A model generated the notes under the pieces. The model was not told the DNA's origin and did no database searches. It saw only the letters and a list, made by a program, of their open reading frames with translations. A DNA stretch of 64,000 bases, taken from positions 62,001 through 126,000 of the forward strand of contig CAYJPV010000013.1 in assembly GCA_964372095.1 (NCBI GenBank). Reading direction: 5' to 3'. Made by a program: the position numbers and the translations under genes. Shown here piece by piece: positions 34,022 through 42,855 of the stretch; position 1 is the first letter of the stretch; every line of letters starts with the position of its first letter. Origin of the DNA: CAYJPV01 sp964372095 (GTDB taxonomy: Bacteria; Acidobacteriota; Vicinamibacteria; Vicinamibacterales; JAKQTR01).

Positions 34022-35599
34022 TTAGAACTTGCCGTAGGTGCCGGTGTCGCCGAAGGGGATGGCGTCTTCCGCCTTCATCGGCGCGGCCTTGGGCGCGCGG
34101 GCCATCGGGACGACGTTGCCGGCGGCCCTGTGGGCGGGGCGGCGGACCGGGGCGGTGGCGGGGCCGGCGCTGCCGCCGACCATGGTTTCGAGCTGGCCGA
34201 CGGTCTGCATGGACATCTCGGCCTGGGAGTTGAGTTCTTCGCTGGCTGCGGCGCTTTCTTCGGCGGTGGCGGCGGTGGTCTGCGTGACCTTCTCCATCTG
34301 GGCGATGGCCTGGGTGACCTGGTCGATGCCCTGGGTCTGCTGGCGGCTGGCGAGGCTGATCTCGTCGACGAGGCCTTTGACCTTAGTGGCCTTGTCGGTG
34401 ATGGCGGCGATGACGGTGGCCATGTGCTCGACCTTGGTGGAGCCGGCTTCGGAGCGCTCGATGGCGTCTTCGATGAGGCCGGCGGTGTCCTTGGCGGCCT
34501 GAGCGGAGCGCTGGGCAAGGTTGCGGACCTCGTCGGCGACCACGGCGAAGCCCATGCCGGCCTCGCCGGCGCGGGCGGCTTCGACGGCGGCGTTGAGGGC
34601 GAGGATGTTGGTCTGGAAGGCGATCTCATCGATGGTCTTGATGATCTTGGAGATCTTGCCGGAGGACTCGCGGATGCCGGTCATGGCGACGACCATGTCG
34701 CCGAGGGCGGCGTTGGAGTCCTTGACGGCGGCTTCGGTCTCGAGGACGAGGCCGGCGGCGGCCTGGGAATTCTCGGCGTTCTTGCGGGTCATCGAGGCCA
34801 TCTCTTCCATCGAGGCGGAGGTCTCCTCGAGGGAGGCGGCCTGCTCGGTGGCGCCCTGCGAGAGGGACTGGGAGGAGCTGGCCACCTGCGAGGAGGCCGA
34901 GAGCACCTGCTCGGCGTTGACGCGCATCTCGGTGGCCGCCGCGCGCAACTCCTGCGTCACGCCCCGCACCGCCCACACCGTGGCCGCGGCCACCAGGGCC
35001 GACAGCAGCAGCACGAACAGGACAATGGCTCTGGCCGTCGTCGTGGCGCTGTCGCCGACGGCTTTGGCGTCATCGAGGCTCCCGACCTGGGACGCGAGAA
35101 TCTGCTGGACCAGGCCGGCGTTCTTGTCGACCAGGGGCGTGTTCTTGGCCTTCGACAACGCCTGCGCCTCGCTGAACTGGCCGGCCTTGACCAGCGCGAT
35201 GATCTCGGTGCTGGTGTGCTCGATATCCTTCGTCGTCTTGACGCTCTCGGCCAGCGCGGCTCTGACGGCTTCGACGTGAATGAGCGGTGTGATCTCGGCG
35301 ACGACCTTCTCGAAGGCGGCGATGGATTCTTTCTGGTGGTTCACCCACTTCTCGATGTTGGCGGCGTCGTTATCGAACCCCGACACGATGACGATCTTTT
35401 CGGACGCGTAGATGTCGAGGGCGAGACGCTCCATTTCGCCCGCCAGCCGCACCTTCTGCGCCCGTTCGTAGGCGTCGTTGAAACGGTCGTGGGCCGACGT
35501 GGTGCTCCACCAGGAGTAGACTCCCGACACCAGTATCAAGACCGCCAGCGCGCCGACCGCCGTGAACAACTTCTTGCCGACCGTCCACTTGCTCTGCAC
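34022..35599 (-). CDS. Methyl-accepting chemotaxis protein
   Basis: 525 residues from a GTG at 35599, chosen because GGGGGAG precedes it and it puts the first transmembrane helix (LFTAVGALAVLILVSGVYSWW) at the normal place; the frame is open for 59 further codons. A four-helix-bundle periplasmic domain (about 35-185) follows, then a second helix (AIVLFVLLLSALVAAATVWAV) and the signalling domain with the hairpin tip EIAFQTNILALNAAVEAARA. The HAMP region is short. No CheR-binding pentapeptide is seen at the C-terminus (TGTYGKF). The ligand is unknown. Confidence 0.9.
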   Translation of the reverse strand: MQSKWTVGKKLFTAVGALAVLILVSGVYSWWSTTSAHDRFNDAYERAQKVRLAGEMERLALDIYASEKIVIVSGFDNDAANIEKWVNHQKESIAAFEKVVAEITPLIHVEAVRAALAESVKTTKDIEHTSTEIIALVKAGQFSEAQALSKAKNTPLVDKNAGLVQQILASQVGSLDDAKAVGDSATTTARAIVLFVLLLSALVAAATVWAVRGVTQELRAAATEMRVNAEQVLSASSQVASSSQSLSQGATEQAASLEETSASMEEMASMTRKNAENSQAAAGLVLETEAAVKDSNAALGDMVVAMTGIRESSGKISKIIKTIDEIAFQTNILALNAAVEAARAGEAGMGFAVVADEVRNLAQRSAQAAKDTAGLIEDAIERSEAGSTKVEHMATVIAAITDKATKVKGLVDEISLASRQQTQGIDQVTQAIAQMEKVTQTTAATAEESAAASEELNSQAEMSMQTVGQLETMVGGSAGPATAPVRRPAHRAAGNVVPMARAPKAAPMKAEDAIPFGDTGTYGKF

Positions 35600-35821
35600 A
35601 TGCTCCCCCGGGCGTGCCTCGGCACGCGAATAACTGAAGTTCTTGCGAGGCCGGGACGATTCTTGGGGGCCAGCGCATGATCTGCTGCTGACAGGATCTG
35701 AATCGACGTTGGACCGGATTGATTCAGTGACGATTTGCACGGATACGTGGATCACGTGGGTCGCTGATACGAGCATCCGTAATTCCCCCTCAAGCAGTCA
35801 GGGTCGGGAGGAAAGCCGGCG

Positions 35822-38815
35822 GTGCCCCAGTCCACGTGTAGGGATCTCCCGACAGACGTGACGTTACAGATACAGGAAGATTGCTGGCGTCAGACAATGC
35901 AGTTCAGCGCTACCGGCCCACCGCCGACGAATGTCGCCCGCCGAGTGGTCGGGGTCTGTACGGCCGTTGCCGGGGTCGTGGCTCTGGTGATTGCCCTGTC
36001 GTGGACAGTTGGCGTGTGGCGGTACGCGGCCCTCGGCCCGGACTACACGCCGATGGCCCCCGCGACGGCGTGGCTGCTGGTTCTGCTGAATGCGTCACTC
36101 TTCAGCCTGAGTCGCTGGCCTGGCGCCAACGGGCCCAGCCGGGCCGGGCGGGCTGTGGCCATCGTGGTCTGCGGCGTTTCCCTGCCTGTTCTCCTCAGGG
36201 GATGGCTGTCCGGCCTTCCAGCGTGGGAGCTGGTTCTGGCTACCGGATCACCAGTGGTCGACGGCGTCGCCATCGGCCAGATGGCGCCGCACACGGCCGG
36301 CACATTCATCGCGGCGGGCCTGGGGCTCCTGTTCCTGCTCGCGCCGGCCAGGCGGCTCCGTCCCTGGGAAACCGTGGCCTCGCTGTTTGCCGTCGTGGTG
36401 ATGACGAGCGGGTTTGTCGCGGTGGTCGGCTATGCCCTTGGCGGCGGCGTGCTGGCGGGGAGCCGGTTTGTGCCGATGGCGCTTCCGACGGCACTGCTGT
36501 TCATCACCATCGGCGGTGCGTTGCTCCTGTCGGCCCATCCGCGTATCTGGTTCCTGCGCCTGCCCGCCAGCCATGCCGACCACGACTTCGATACTGAATC
36601 CCGCCGGTTCCGTCGCGCGATCGCCGCCACGTTCCTGCTGCTGACGGTCGGCGTCGGAGTCACGGGGTTCCTGCACTTCAAGCGTGAACTTGGTAGTGTC
36701 CGGGGAGACCAGCAGCGGGCGCTGTCGGCCATCGCCGACATGAAGGCCACGGAGGTGGCCCACTGGCGCAGCGAACGCCTGGCCGACACGGTACTTCTCA
36801 GCCAGATGCCCTTGTTCACTGGGGACGCGGGTGTGGCCTCCTCCGGTGAGGCGGCCGCGCCCGCACGAACACGCGCCATGGCGTATCTCCGCTCCTTCAA
36901 GGAACGGTCCGGGTACGACCGGGTTGAGGTCTTCGACGCCGACCGGGCGCGGCTGATGGCGATTCCGCCGCGCACGGATGAACCTGTCTGCTCCGTCGTC
37001 GCCGAATTGATCTCGGCGGGACTGCCGGACGGATCGGCAGTGATGACCGACCCCCACCACGAGTCGCGCGACGGCGTATACGGTGTGGGGTTCGTGGTGT
37101 CGATTGACACGTCCGGGGTGAGTGGATCTCCAGGCCGTGGGTTCCTGGTGCTGCACTCGGATGTTCGTCGGTCGCTGTTTCCCGCGCTGCAGCGCTGGCC
37201 GGGGCCGACCCGGACTGGAGAGATCCTGCTCGCCCGCCGGGACCGGGCGGGTGCGCTCCTGCTGGCTGGTGCGCCAGATCGGCCCAACCAGGCCCGTGAG
37301 CTGTACCTGCCGTATGTGGCGTCCATGCTGCCGGGCGAGACTGACGCCGCCGGCGCCATTGGGGAAGGACTCGACTATCGGGGCACGACTGTCCTGACCG
37401 CATCGAGTGTGGTGCCCGGTACCCCGTGGATCGTGGTCGCGAAGATCGACCGCGACGAAGTGTATGCCCTGGCTCGCGAACGTGCATGGACGGCCAGCCT
37501 CAGCCTCGTGCTGACGGGCCTGGGCGTTGCCCTCGGCCTCACGCTGATTCGCCGGCAGCGGGACGCAATGGTGCTCAAGCGGGAGTTGCGCGAGCGCATG
37601 CGCCGGGAAGACGCGGAGCAGAGTTACCGGACGCTGTTCCGCGAGATGCTGGACGGGTTCGCGCTGCACGAAATTATCTGCGACGGGGCCAACGCGCCGA
37701 TTGACTATCGATTCCTGGCGGTGAACCCGGCTTTCGAACGCTTGACCGGCCTCAGGGGCGTGGACATCATCGGGAAGACCGTCTTGTCCGTTCTTCCAGG
37801 AACCGAGCCGCACTGGATTCAAACGTATGGCCGCGTGGCGCTGACCGGTGAGCCGGCGTTCTTTGAGGACTATACCGAGACGCTCGGCCGGTACTTCAAG
37901 GTGACGGCCTTCAGGCCGGAACCCGGCCAGTTCGCATGCATCTTCGAGGACGTGACCGAGCGGCGGCGCACGCAGGCGCTGTTGATTCAGACCGAAAAGA
38001 TGATGTCGCTTGCCGGCATGGCCGCGGGGATCGCGCACGAGGTCAACAACCCGCTTGGCGTCATCCGGCAGGCCGTCGAGAATGTCGATCGCCGGCTGAC
38101 GAACGGGCTGCCGGCGAACAAGGATGCCGCCGCGCGCGCCGGGATTTCGGCCGATGCGCTGAGCGCGTACATTCGTGATCGCGACATCCCGGCGTTTCTG
38201 GACGACATTCGTGCCGCTGCAGCCCGGGCCAGCGAAGTCATCTCCGGCATGCTGCAGTTCGCCAGAAAAGGAGACAGCGGCAGGTCGACCGTCGATCTCT
38301 CCCGGTTGCTGGAACAGGCGCTGATGCTTGCCGCCAATGACGAGGCGCTCACGTCGCGGTGCGATCTGCGGGCAATCCCGGTGACGCGGGAGTACCAGCC
38401 GGACATGCCGCCCGCATCGGTCGTGCCGGTCGAGATCGAGCAGGCCCTGTTGAACCTTCTGACCAACGCTGCCTACGCGATGGCCGAGACGGCCGCGAAC
38501 CGGCCGCCGGCGCTGACGCTGCGTGTATTCCGCGACAGACGCCGTGCGGTCATCCAGGTCCAGGACACCGGGCCCGGCATGGCTCCCGACGTCCGGCAGC
38601 GCATCTTCGAGCCGTTCTTCACGACCAAGCCCCCTGGAGCCGGAACCGGACTCGGTCTGTCTGTAGCCTTCACGATCATCGTGCACAACCACGGCGGCAC
38701 CCTGGACGTCGAATCCGAGCCCGGCCGCGGCACGTGTTTCACGATTGGCCTGCCCCTGACGCCCCTCGACCGCGTCAGCCATGCCGGGGCGGGCACTGGA
38801 GTTCGGGATGCCTGA
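35822..38815 (+). CDS. Membrane sensor histidine kinase with PAS domain
   Basis: 997 residues from a GTG that follows GGGAGGA with nine-base spacing (ATG at 35897 is an alternative). The N-terminus has about six to eight transmembrane segments (35-240). A helix at about 265 leads into a large extracytoplasmic sensor region (about 285-545), with another helix at about 560. PAS domain (about 600-720), HisKA with GIAHEVNNPLGV (His near 740) and HATPase_c (FFTTKPPGAGTGLGLSVA) complete it. No receiver is fused. The stop overlaps the next gene by eight bases, so it probably feeds the receiver-kinase-receiver protein. Confidence 0.88.
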   Translation: MPQSTCRDLPTDVTLQIQEDCWRQTMQFSATGPPPTNVARRVVGVCTAVAGVVALVIALSWTVGVWRYAALGPDYTPMAPATAWLLVLLNASLFSLSRWPGANGPSRAGRAVAIVVCGVSLPVLLRGWLSGLPAWELVLATGSPVVDGVAIGQMAPHTAGTFIAAGLGLLFLLAPARRLRPWETVASLFAVVVMTSGFVAVVGYALGGGVLAGSRFVPMALPTALLFITIGGALLLSAHPRIWFLRLPASHADHDFDTESRRFRRAIAATFLLLTVGVGVTGFLHFKRELGSVRGDQQRALSAIADMKATEVAHWRSERLADTVLLSQMPLFTGDAGVASSGEAAAPARTRAMAYLRSFKERSGYDRVEVFDADRARLMAIPPRTDEPVCSVVAELISAGLPDGSAVMTDPHHESRDGVYGVGFVVSIDTSGVSGSPGRGFLVLHSDVRRSLFPALQRWPGPTRTGEILLARRDRAGALLLAGAPDRPNQARELYLPYVASMLPGETDAAGAIGEGLDYRGTTVLTASSVVPGTPWIVVAKIDRDEVYALARERAWTASLSLVLTGLGVALGLTLIRRQRDAMVLKRELRERMRREDAEQSYRTLFREMLDGFALHEIICDGANAPIDYRFLAVNPAFERLTGLRGVDIIGKTVLSVLPGTEPHWIQTYGRVALTGEPAFFEDYTETLGRYFKVTAFRPEPGQFACIFEDVTERRRTQALLIQTEKMMSLAGMAAGIAHEVNNPLGVIRQAVENVDRRLTNGLPANKDAAARAGISADALSAYIRDRDIPAFLDDIRAAAARASEVISGMLQFARKGDSGRSTVDLSRLLEQALMLAANDEALTSRCDLRAIPVTREYQPDMPPASVVPVEIEQALLNLLTNAAYAMAETAANRPPALTLRVFRDRRRAVIQVQDTGPGMAPDVRQRIFEPFFTTKPPGAGTGLGLSVAFTIIVHNHGGTLDVESEPGRGTCFTIGLPLTPLDRVSHAGAGTGVRDA

Positions 38816-40454
38816 CACCGTGATGCCCGCGCGACTCCGGGTCCTGGTGGTCGACGACGACGAACCCATCAGGAGGAACGTCAGAGCCTACCTGGAAGAT
38901 CTCGGGCACGGCGTCGCGGTGGCCGCCGACGGCGCCGAAGCCCTCGGCGTATTCGAGGCGGAACGTCCTGACGTGGTCCTGACGGACTTGCGGATGCCGG
39001 TGATGGACGGCGTCGCGTTGGTACGCGCGCTGCGCGAGGTCAGCCCCGAGACGCCCATTATTGTGATATCGGGGACCGGCAACACCCGGGAAGCCGTCAG
39101 CGCCATCCGCGACGGCGCATGGGACTTCATCCTGAAGCCCGTCGAGCACATCGCAGAACTCGACATGGCGATCTCGCGCAACGTCGAGCGGGCCAGGCTG
39201 CTCGCCTCCAACCGTCAGTACCAGTCCAATCTCGAGAACCTGGTGGCCGAGCGCACGTCCGAACTGCGTGATCGTGAGACGCAGGTCCTGCGGATGCAGC
39301 GGCAGGAGAGCCTGGGGCGTCTGGCCAGCGGCATCGCCCACGACCTCAACAACGTGCTGGCGCCCATCATGATGGCGGGAGACCTGCTCCAGACTGCGGC
39401 GCTCAACGACAACGAGCGTGAGTGCGTCGAGATGATCCGGGCCAGTTCCGCGCGTGGCGCGGACATGGTGAAACAGTTGCTCCTTTTCAGCCGGGGGGCG
39501 GACGGGCGCCGCGCCAAGCTGGACCCGTCCCGCCTCGTGCGTGACGTCGCCCGGATGGTCACCGAGACGTTTCCGAAAGACGTCCAGGTACGCCTGGAGA
39601 TGCCGTCGGAGGCCTGGCTGGTGGAGGCTGACCCCACACAGTTGCACCAGGTCGTGCTCAATCTCAGCGTCAACGCCCGGGACGCCATGTCCCACGGCGG
39701 CACGTTGTCGATGACGCTGGAACGCGTCGACGTCGATGACGAGAGCGCCGCGTTGCATCCGCCCGCCAAGGCCGGTCCCTACGTTGTCCTCATCGTCGCC
39801 GACACCGGGACCGGGATCGCGCCCGACATCGTCGACAAGATTTTCGACCCGTTCTTCACGACGAAGCCGGCCGGACAGGGCACGGGCCTGGGCTTGTCGA
39901 CGGTCCAGGGCATCGTGGCCAGCCATGGAGGTTTTGTCGACGTCCAGAGCCGGCCCGGAAGCGGCACGGCGTTCCGCGTCTACCTGCCCCACGCCGCCGG
40001 GGCCGAAGCCGACGCCGCGGCGGATTCGGCCGACGTCGACGCGCCGCGGGGTGCAGGACAGACGATTCTGGTCGTAGATGACGAGCGCATGGTGCGGAGC
40101 CTGATCAGGCGGACGCTCCAGGACCACGGGTACCGCGTCCTCGTGGCTGAAGGCGGGGCCCAGGCGCTGGACCTCTTTGACAGTTCGCCCGACCGCGTGG
40201 ATCTGGTTATGGTAGACATGTGGATGCCGCACATGGACGGGGCGACGACGATCCGGCGACTTGCCAGGCGCGATCCGAACACGTGCGTCATCGCGATGAG
40301 CGGTCTCTCCGAGATGCGCGACCAGGTGTTGCGCTCCAGTCCCGGCGTCAAGCGGTTCATCGTGAAACCCTGGCGTACGAAGGACCTGCTGACGACGATC
40401 GACGACGTGCTGAACGCGACTGCGCCAAAGCCGGCGCCCAGGATAGAGGTGTGA
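38808..40454 (+). CDS. Hybrid receiver-histidine kinase-receiver protein
   Basis: 548 residues. First receiver (LVVDDDEPIRRN, phospho-Asp in VVLTDLRMP near 54), a coiled-coil linker, HisKA with SGIAHDLNNVLAP (His near 180), HATPase_c (FFTTKPAGQGTGLGLS) and a second receiver at the C-terminus (VVDDERMVRSL, Asp in LVMVDMWMP). It has no membrane segment. Located between a membrane kinase and a NarL regulator and overlapping the former, it looks like the middle of a phosphorelay. Confidence 0.9.
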   Translation: MPDTVMPARLRVLVVDDDEPIRRNVRAYLEDLGHGVAVAADGAEALGVFEAERPDVVLTDLRMPVMDGVALVRALREVSPETPIIVISGTGNTREAVSAIRDGAWDFILKPVEHIAELDMAISRNVERARLLASNRQYQSNLENLVAERTSELRDRETQVLRMQRQESLGRLASGIAHDLNNVLAPIMMAGDLLQTAALNDNERECVEMIRASSARGADMVKQLLLFSRGADGRRAKLDPSRLVRDVARMVTETFPKDVQVRLEMPSEAWLVEADPTQLHQVVLNLSVNARDAMSHGGTLSMTLERVDVDDESAALHPPAKAGPYVVLIVADTGTGIAPDIVDKIFDPFFTTKPAGQGTGLGLSTVQGIVASHGGFVDVQSRPGSGTAFRVYLPHAAGAEADAAADSADVDAPRGAGQTILVVDDERMVRSLIRRTLQDHGYRVLVAEGGAQALDLFDSSPDRVDLVMVDMWMPHMDGATTIRRLARRDPNTCVIAMSGLSEMRDQVLRSSPGVKRFIVKPWRTKDLLTTIDDVLNATAPKPAPRIEV

Positions 40455-40458
40455 TGGT

Positions 40459-41103
40459 ATGTCTGCTCGAGTGCTGCTCGTAGATGATCATGCCCTGATG
40501 CGTCAGGGCCTGCAGATGCTGATCGACGGCCAGCCCGACATGATGGTCGTCGGGATGGCGAAGGACGGAGCGGACGGCCTGACGTCGGCCGTCGCGCTGG
40601 CGCCGGACGTCGTGGTGATGGACATCGAGATGCCCGGCGAGAACGGTATCCAGGTGTCCCGGCGGATCCTGGACGCGTGTCCCTTCACGAAGGTCGTGAT
40701 CCTGTCGGCTTTCGCCGACGGGCACTACGTCACGGAGGCGGTGCAGGCCGGTGTCAGCGGATACCTGCTCAAGGGAAATCCGCCTGACGAGGTGCTGAGT
40801 GCCATCCGGGCCGTCGTCAGCGGGCACACGTTCATGTGCCCTGAAGCGACCAGCACCCTGGTGGCCACGCTGAAGGGGCACCTGGCCGTGGAGCCGAAGC
40901 CCGCCCATGCGGCATTGTCTCCACGCGAACGCGAGGTGTTTCAGCTCGTGGCGGAAGGCCTGCGGACCAAGGAGATCGCGGCGCGCCTCGGCATCGGCAC
41001 CAAGACCGTCGATACCCACCGGGCGCGGCTGATGAAGAAGCTCAACTGCGGCAGCACGGCGGAACTCGTGCGGATCGGCCTGCGCGAAGGGATGGTGCGT
41101 TAG
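40459..41103 (+). CDS. NarL/FixJ-family response regulator
   Basis: 214 residues: receiver (LLVDDHALMRQGL; Asp in VVVMDIEMP near 54) and LuxR-type HTH (LSPREREVFQLVAEGLRTKEIA; KTVDTHRARLMKKL). Four bases after the hybrid kinase gene, so it is the probable output of that relay. It ends eight bases from the stop of a convergent receiver-kinase gene. Confidence 0.92.
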   Translation: MSARVLLVDDHALMRQGLQMLIDGQPDMMVVGMAKDGADGLTSAVALAPDVVVMDIEMPGENGIQVSRRILDACPFTKVVILSAFADGHYVTEAVQAGVSGYLLKGNPPDEVLSAIRAVVSGHTFMCPEATSTLVATLKGHLAVEPKPAHAALSPREREVFQLVAEGLRTKEIAARLGIGTKTVDTHRARLMKKLNCGSTAELVRIGLREGMVR

Positions 41104-41110
41104 GCCAGCG

Positions 41111-42235
41111 TCAGGCCGGCTTCAGCGTGACGGTGAACGTGCTGCCCACGCCGGGCTCGCTTTCGACGGTGGCCTCGCCTCCATAGAGCTGGGCGAGTTT
41201 CCTGACGATTGACAGGCCAAGGCCTGTCCCGGGAATCGCGCGGGTTTTGTCGTTCCTGATCCGCACGAATTCCTGGAACAGCCGCGCGCAATCTTCCGGC
41301 GCCATGCCAATCCCCGTGTCGACGACACGCAAACGCCAGCCGGGCTCAAGCGGCCCGATCCCGATGTCAACCCGCCCGCCGTCGCGGTTGTACTTCACGG
41401 CGTTGCTGATCAGATTGTTGAGGATGATCTCCAGCTCGCCACGATCCCCGATCATCGGCGCCGTCTCGGGGGCGTCCAGTGCCAGGGTGATGTTCCGGGC
41501 GGCCGCGGCGGCTGAGACCGTCTCGATAGACGCCCGGGCCACGTCACGCAGATCCACGGGCGCGAGTTCCCGCCGTTTCTGTCCCGATTCAATTCGCGTC
41601 AGGTTCAGCAGGTCGACAATCAGCTTCCGCATACCCTCCGTGCGCACCAGCGCCCGGTCGACGATGCGCGCGATCACGTCGGGGTCGTTGCCCGCAGAAC
41701 CGTCCTTGAGGATCTGCAGGAACCCCTCGACGGCGGCCAGCGGCGCCTTCAGCTCGTGACCCAGGACGGAGATGAACTGGAAACGCACCTGGCGTTTCTC
41801 TTCGGCCAGCCGGCGGGCCTCGCGTTGAATGAGGTAGTGACGCACGGCTCGGCGCACGGCGACACGGAGGTCTTCTGGCGTGAATGGCTTTGGCAGGAAG
41901 TCATGGGCGCCACGTTTGGTGGCCTCGATGGCGGTCTCGAGCGTCGCGTACGCCGTGATCATGACGATCAGGGTGTTGTAGCGCCGTTCCCGGACTTCCT
42001 TGAGCACGTCCAGCCCTGACATCCCGGGCAGTTTCATGTCGAGCAGCAGCAGGTCCGGGGCAGAGCGGGCCATGGCTTCCAGCGCGTCTTCGCCGCTTTC
42101 GGCCGTCTCCACGGCGAAGTTGAGCGTCTCATCGCCTGCGTCACCCAGGCGGACGGTATAGGTGTTCAGGACCCGGGCCACCGCGAGGCGCATGCCGGGT
42201 TCGTCGTCGACGACCAGCAGTCGAAGTGTTTCCAT
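41111..42235 (-). CDS. Receiver-histidine kinase hybrid
   Basis: 374 residues: an N-terminal receiver (LLVVDDEPGMRLA; Asp in LLLLDMKLP near 67), HisKA with SVLGHELKAPLAAVEGFL (His near 157), and HATPase_c (GTGLGLSIVRKLAQLYGG). Soluble. Such receiver-kinase proteins relay phosphate from another kinase. It is the last gene of the minus-strand series that begins with rex and the hydrogenase genes, but a repeat and an N gap lie between it and the CheY-like gene, so co-transcription is unproven. Confidence 0.88.
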   Translation of the reverse strand: METLRLLVVDDEPGMRLAVARVLNTYTVRLGDAGDETLNFAVETAESGEDALEAMARSAPDLLLLDMKLPGMSGLDVLKEVRERRYNTLIVMITAYATLETAIEATKRGAHDFLPKPFTPEDLRVAVRRAVRHYLIQREARRLAEEKRQVRFQFISVLGHELKAPLAAVEGFLQILKDGSAGNDPDVIARIVDRALVRTEGMRKLIVDLLNLTRIESGQKRRELAPVDLRDVARASIETVSAAAAARNITLALDAPETAPMIGDRGELEIILNNLISNAVKYNRDGGRVDIGIGPLEPGWRLRVVDTGIGMAPEDCARLFQEFVRIRNDKTRAIPGTGLGLSIVRKLAQLYGGEATVESEPGVGSTFTVTLKPA

Positions 42236-42236
42236 G

Positions 42237-42404
42237 GGGTCAGACCATGAATTTTCGGTGTGTGGGTGTGGGTTTGAGGGCGGGGCCGGGCTGGCGGGCG
42301 CCGCCCATGACGCGGTCCATCAGNNNNNNNNNNGGTCAGACCTTGAATTGACGGTGTGTCGTTGTCGATTGCAGGACGGAACCGTCAATTCAAGGTCTGA
42401 CCCC
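42237..42404. repeat. TCAGACC inverted repeat with assembly gap
   Basis: GGTCAGACCTTGAATTGAC begins a 22-base arm at 42334-42355, matched by its perfect complement at 42381-42402 with a 25-base loop. A partial copy (GGGGTCAGACCATGAATTT) lies at 42237-42255. The ten N at 42324-42333 abut the left arm. The right arm contains the stop codon of the CheY-like gene. Confidence 0.9.
42324..42333. other. Assembly gap (10 N)
   Basis: Ten undetermined bases next to a TCAGACC inverted repeat. The missing length is unknown. Confidence 0.99.
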
Positions 42405-42792
42405 CGGGCCTCGTCAGCCGGTCGATTTCGCGTTTCAGCTGCTCGAACCGGATGGGCTTGGCCAGGACCGCATCCACGCCCACCCAGGCGCGCTCCGCAG
42501 CGGACGCGGGCGCGAAGCTGAGGCCCGTCTCGGCTGTGACGGCCGTGACCAGGATCACCGGGAGCCCGGCGACCTTGCGTTTGAGATGATGTGCGAGCAC
42601 GAATCCATCATCGTGCTGTTCCATCATCAGGTCGAGAATAGCCAGGTCCGGCTTGAATTCGTCGACCAGCGCCTCCGCTTCCGCGCGGGCGTTGGCGGTC
42701 CGCACCTCGAAGCCGGCGTTCTCGAGCTGGATCCGGTGCTGGAACAGGAAGTCCTCGTCGTCGTCCACGAGGAGAATACGTGTGCGTGCCAT
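42385..42792 (-). CDS. Single-domain response regulator (CheY-like)
   Basis: 135-residue stand-alone receiver: ILLVDDDEDFLF, phospho-Asp in LAILDLMME (about 54), Thr in VTAVTAETG and Lys in VLAKPIRFEQ. There is no output domain, so it should act by protein contact or in a phosphorelay. It lies 43 bases after the hydrogenase-like sensor kinase and is its most likely partner. Its last six residues (GGQTLN) and stop are encoded by the TCAGACC repeat. Confidence 0.88.
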   Translation of the reverse strand: MARTRILLVDDDEDFLFQHRIQLENAGFEVRTANARAEAEALVDEFKPDLAILDLMMEQHDDGFVLAHHLKRKVAGLPVILVTAVTAETGLSFAPASAAERAWVGVDAVLAKPIRFEQLKREIDRLTRPGGQTLN

Positions 42793-42805
42793 AGTCGTTG
42801 TCCCT

Positions 42806-42855
42806 GGGGTCAGACCTTGAAAAGTGAATCGACCGTCAATTCAAGGTCTGACCCC
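42806..42855. repeat. TCAGACC inverted repeat, second copy
   Basis: GGGGTCAGACCTTGA at 42806-42820 faces its complement in 42831-42855 (GACCGTCAATTCAAGG then TCTGACCCC). It encodes the last residues and stop of the sensor kinase. Confidence 0.88.

Noticed and set aside
36248..38869. 873-codon minus-strand open frame opposite the membrane kinase
   Set aside because: The plus-strand kinase has PAS, HisKA and HATPase motifs; the minus frame has none.
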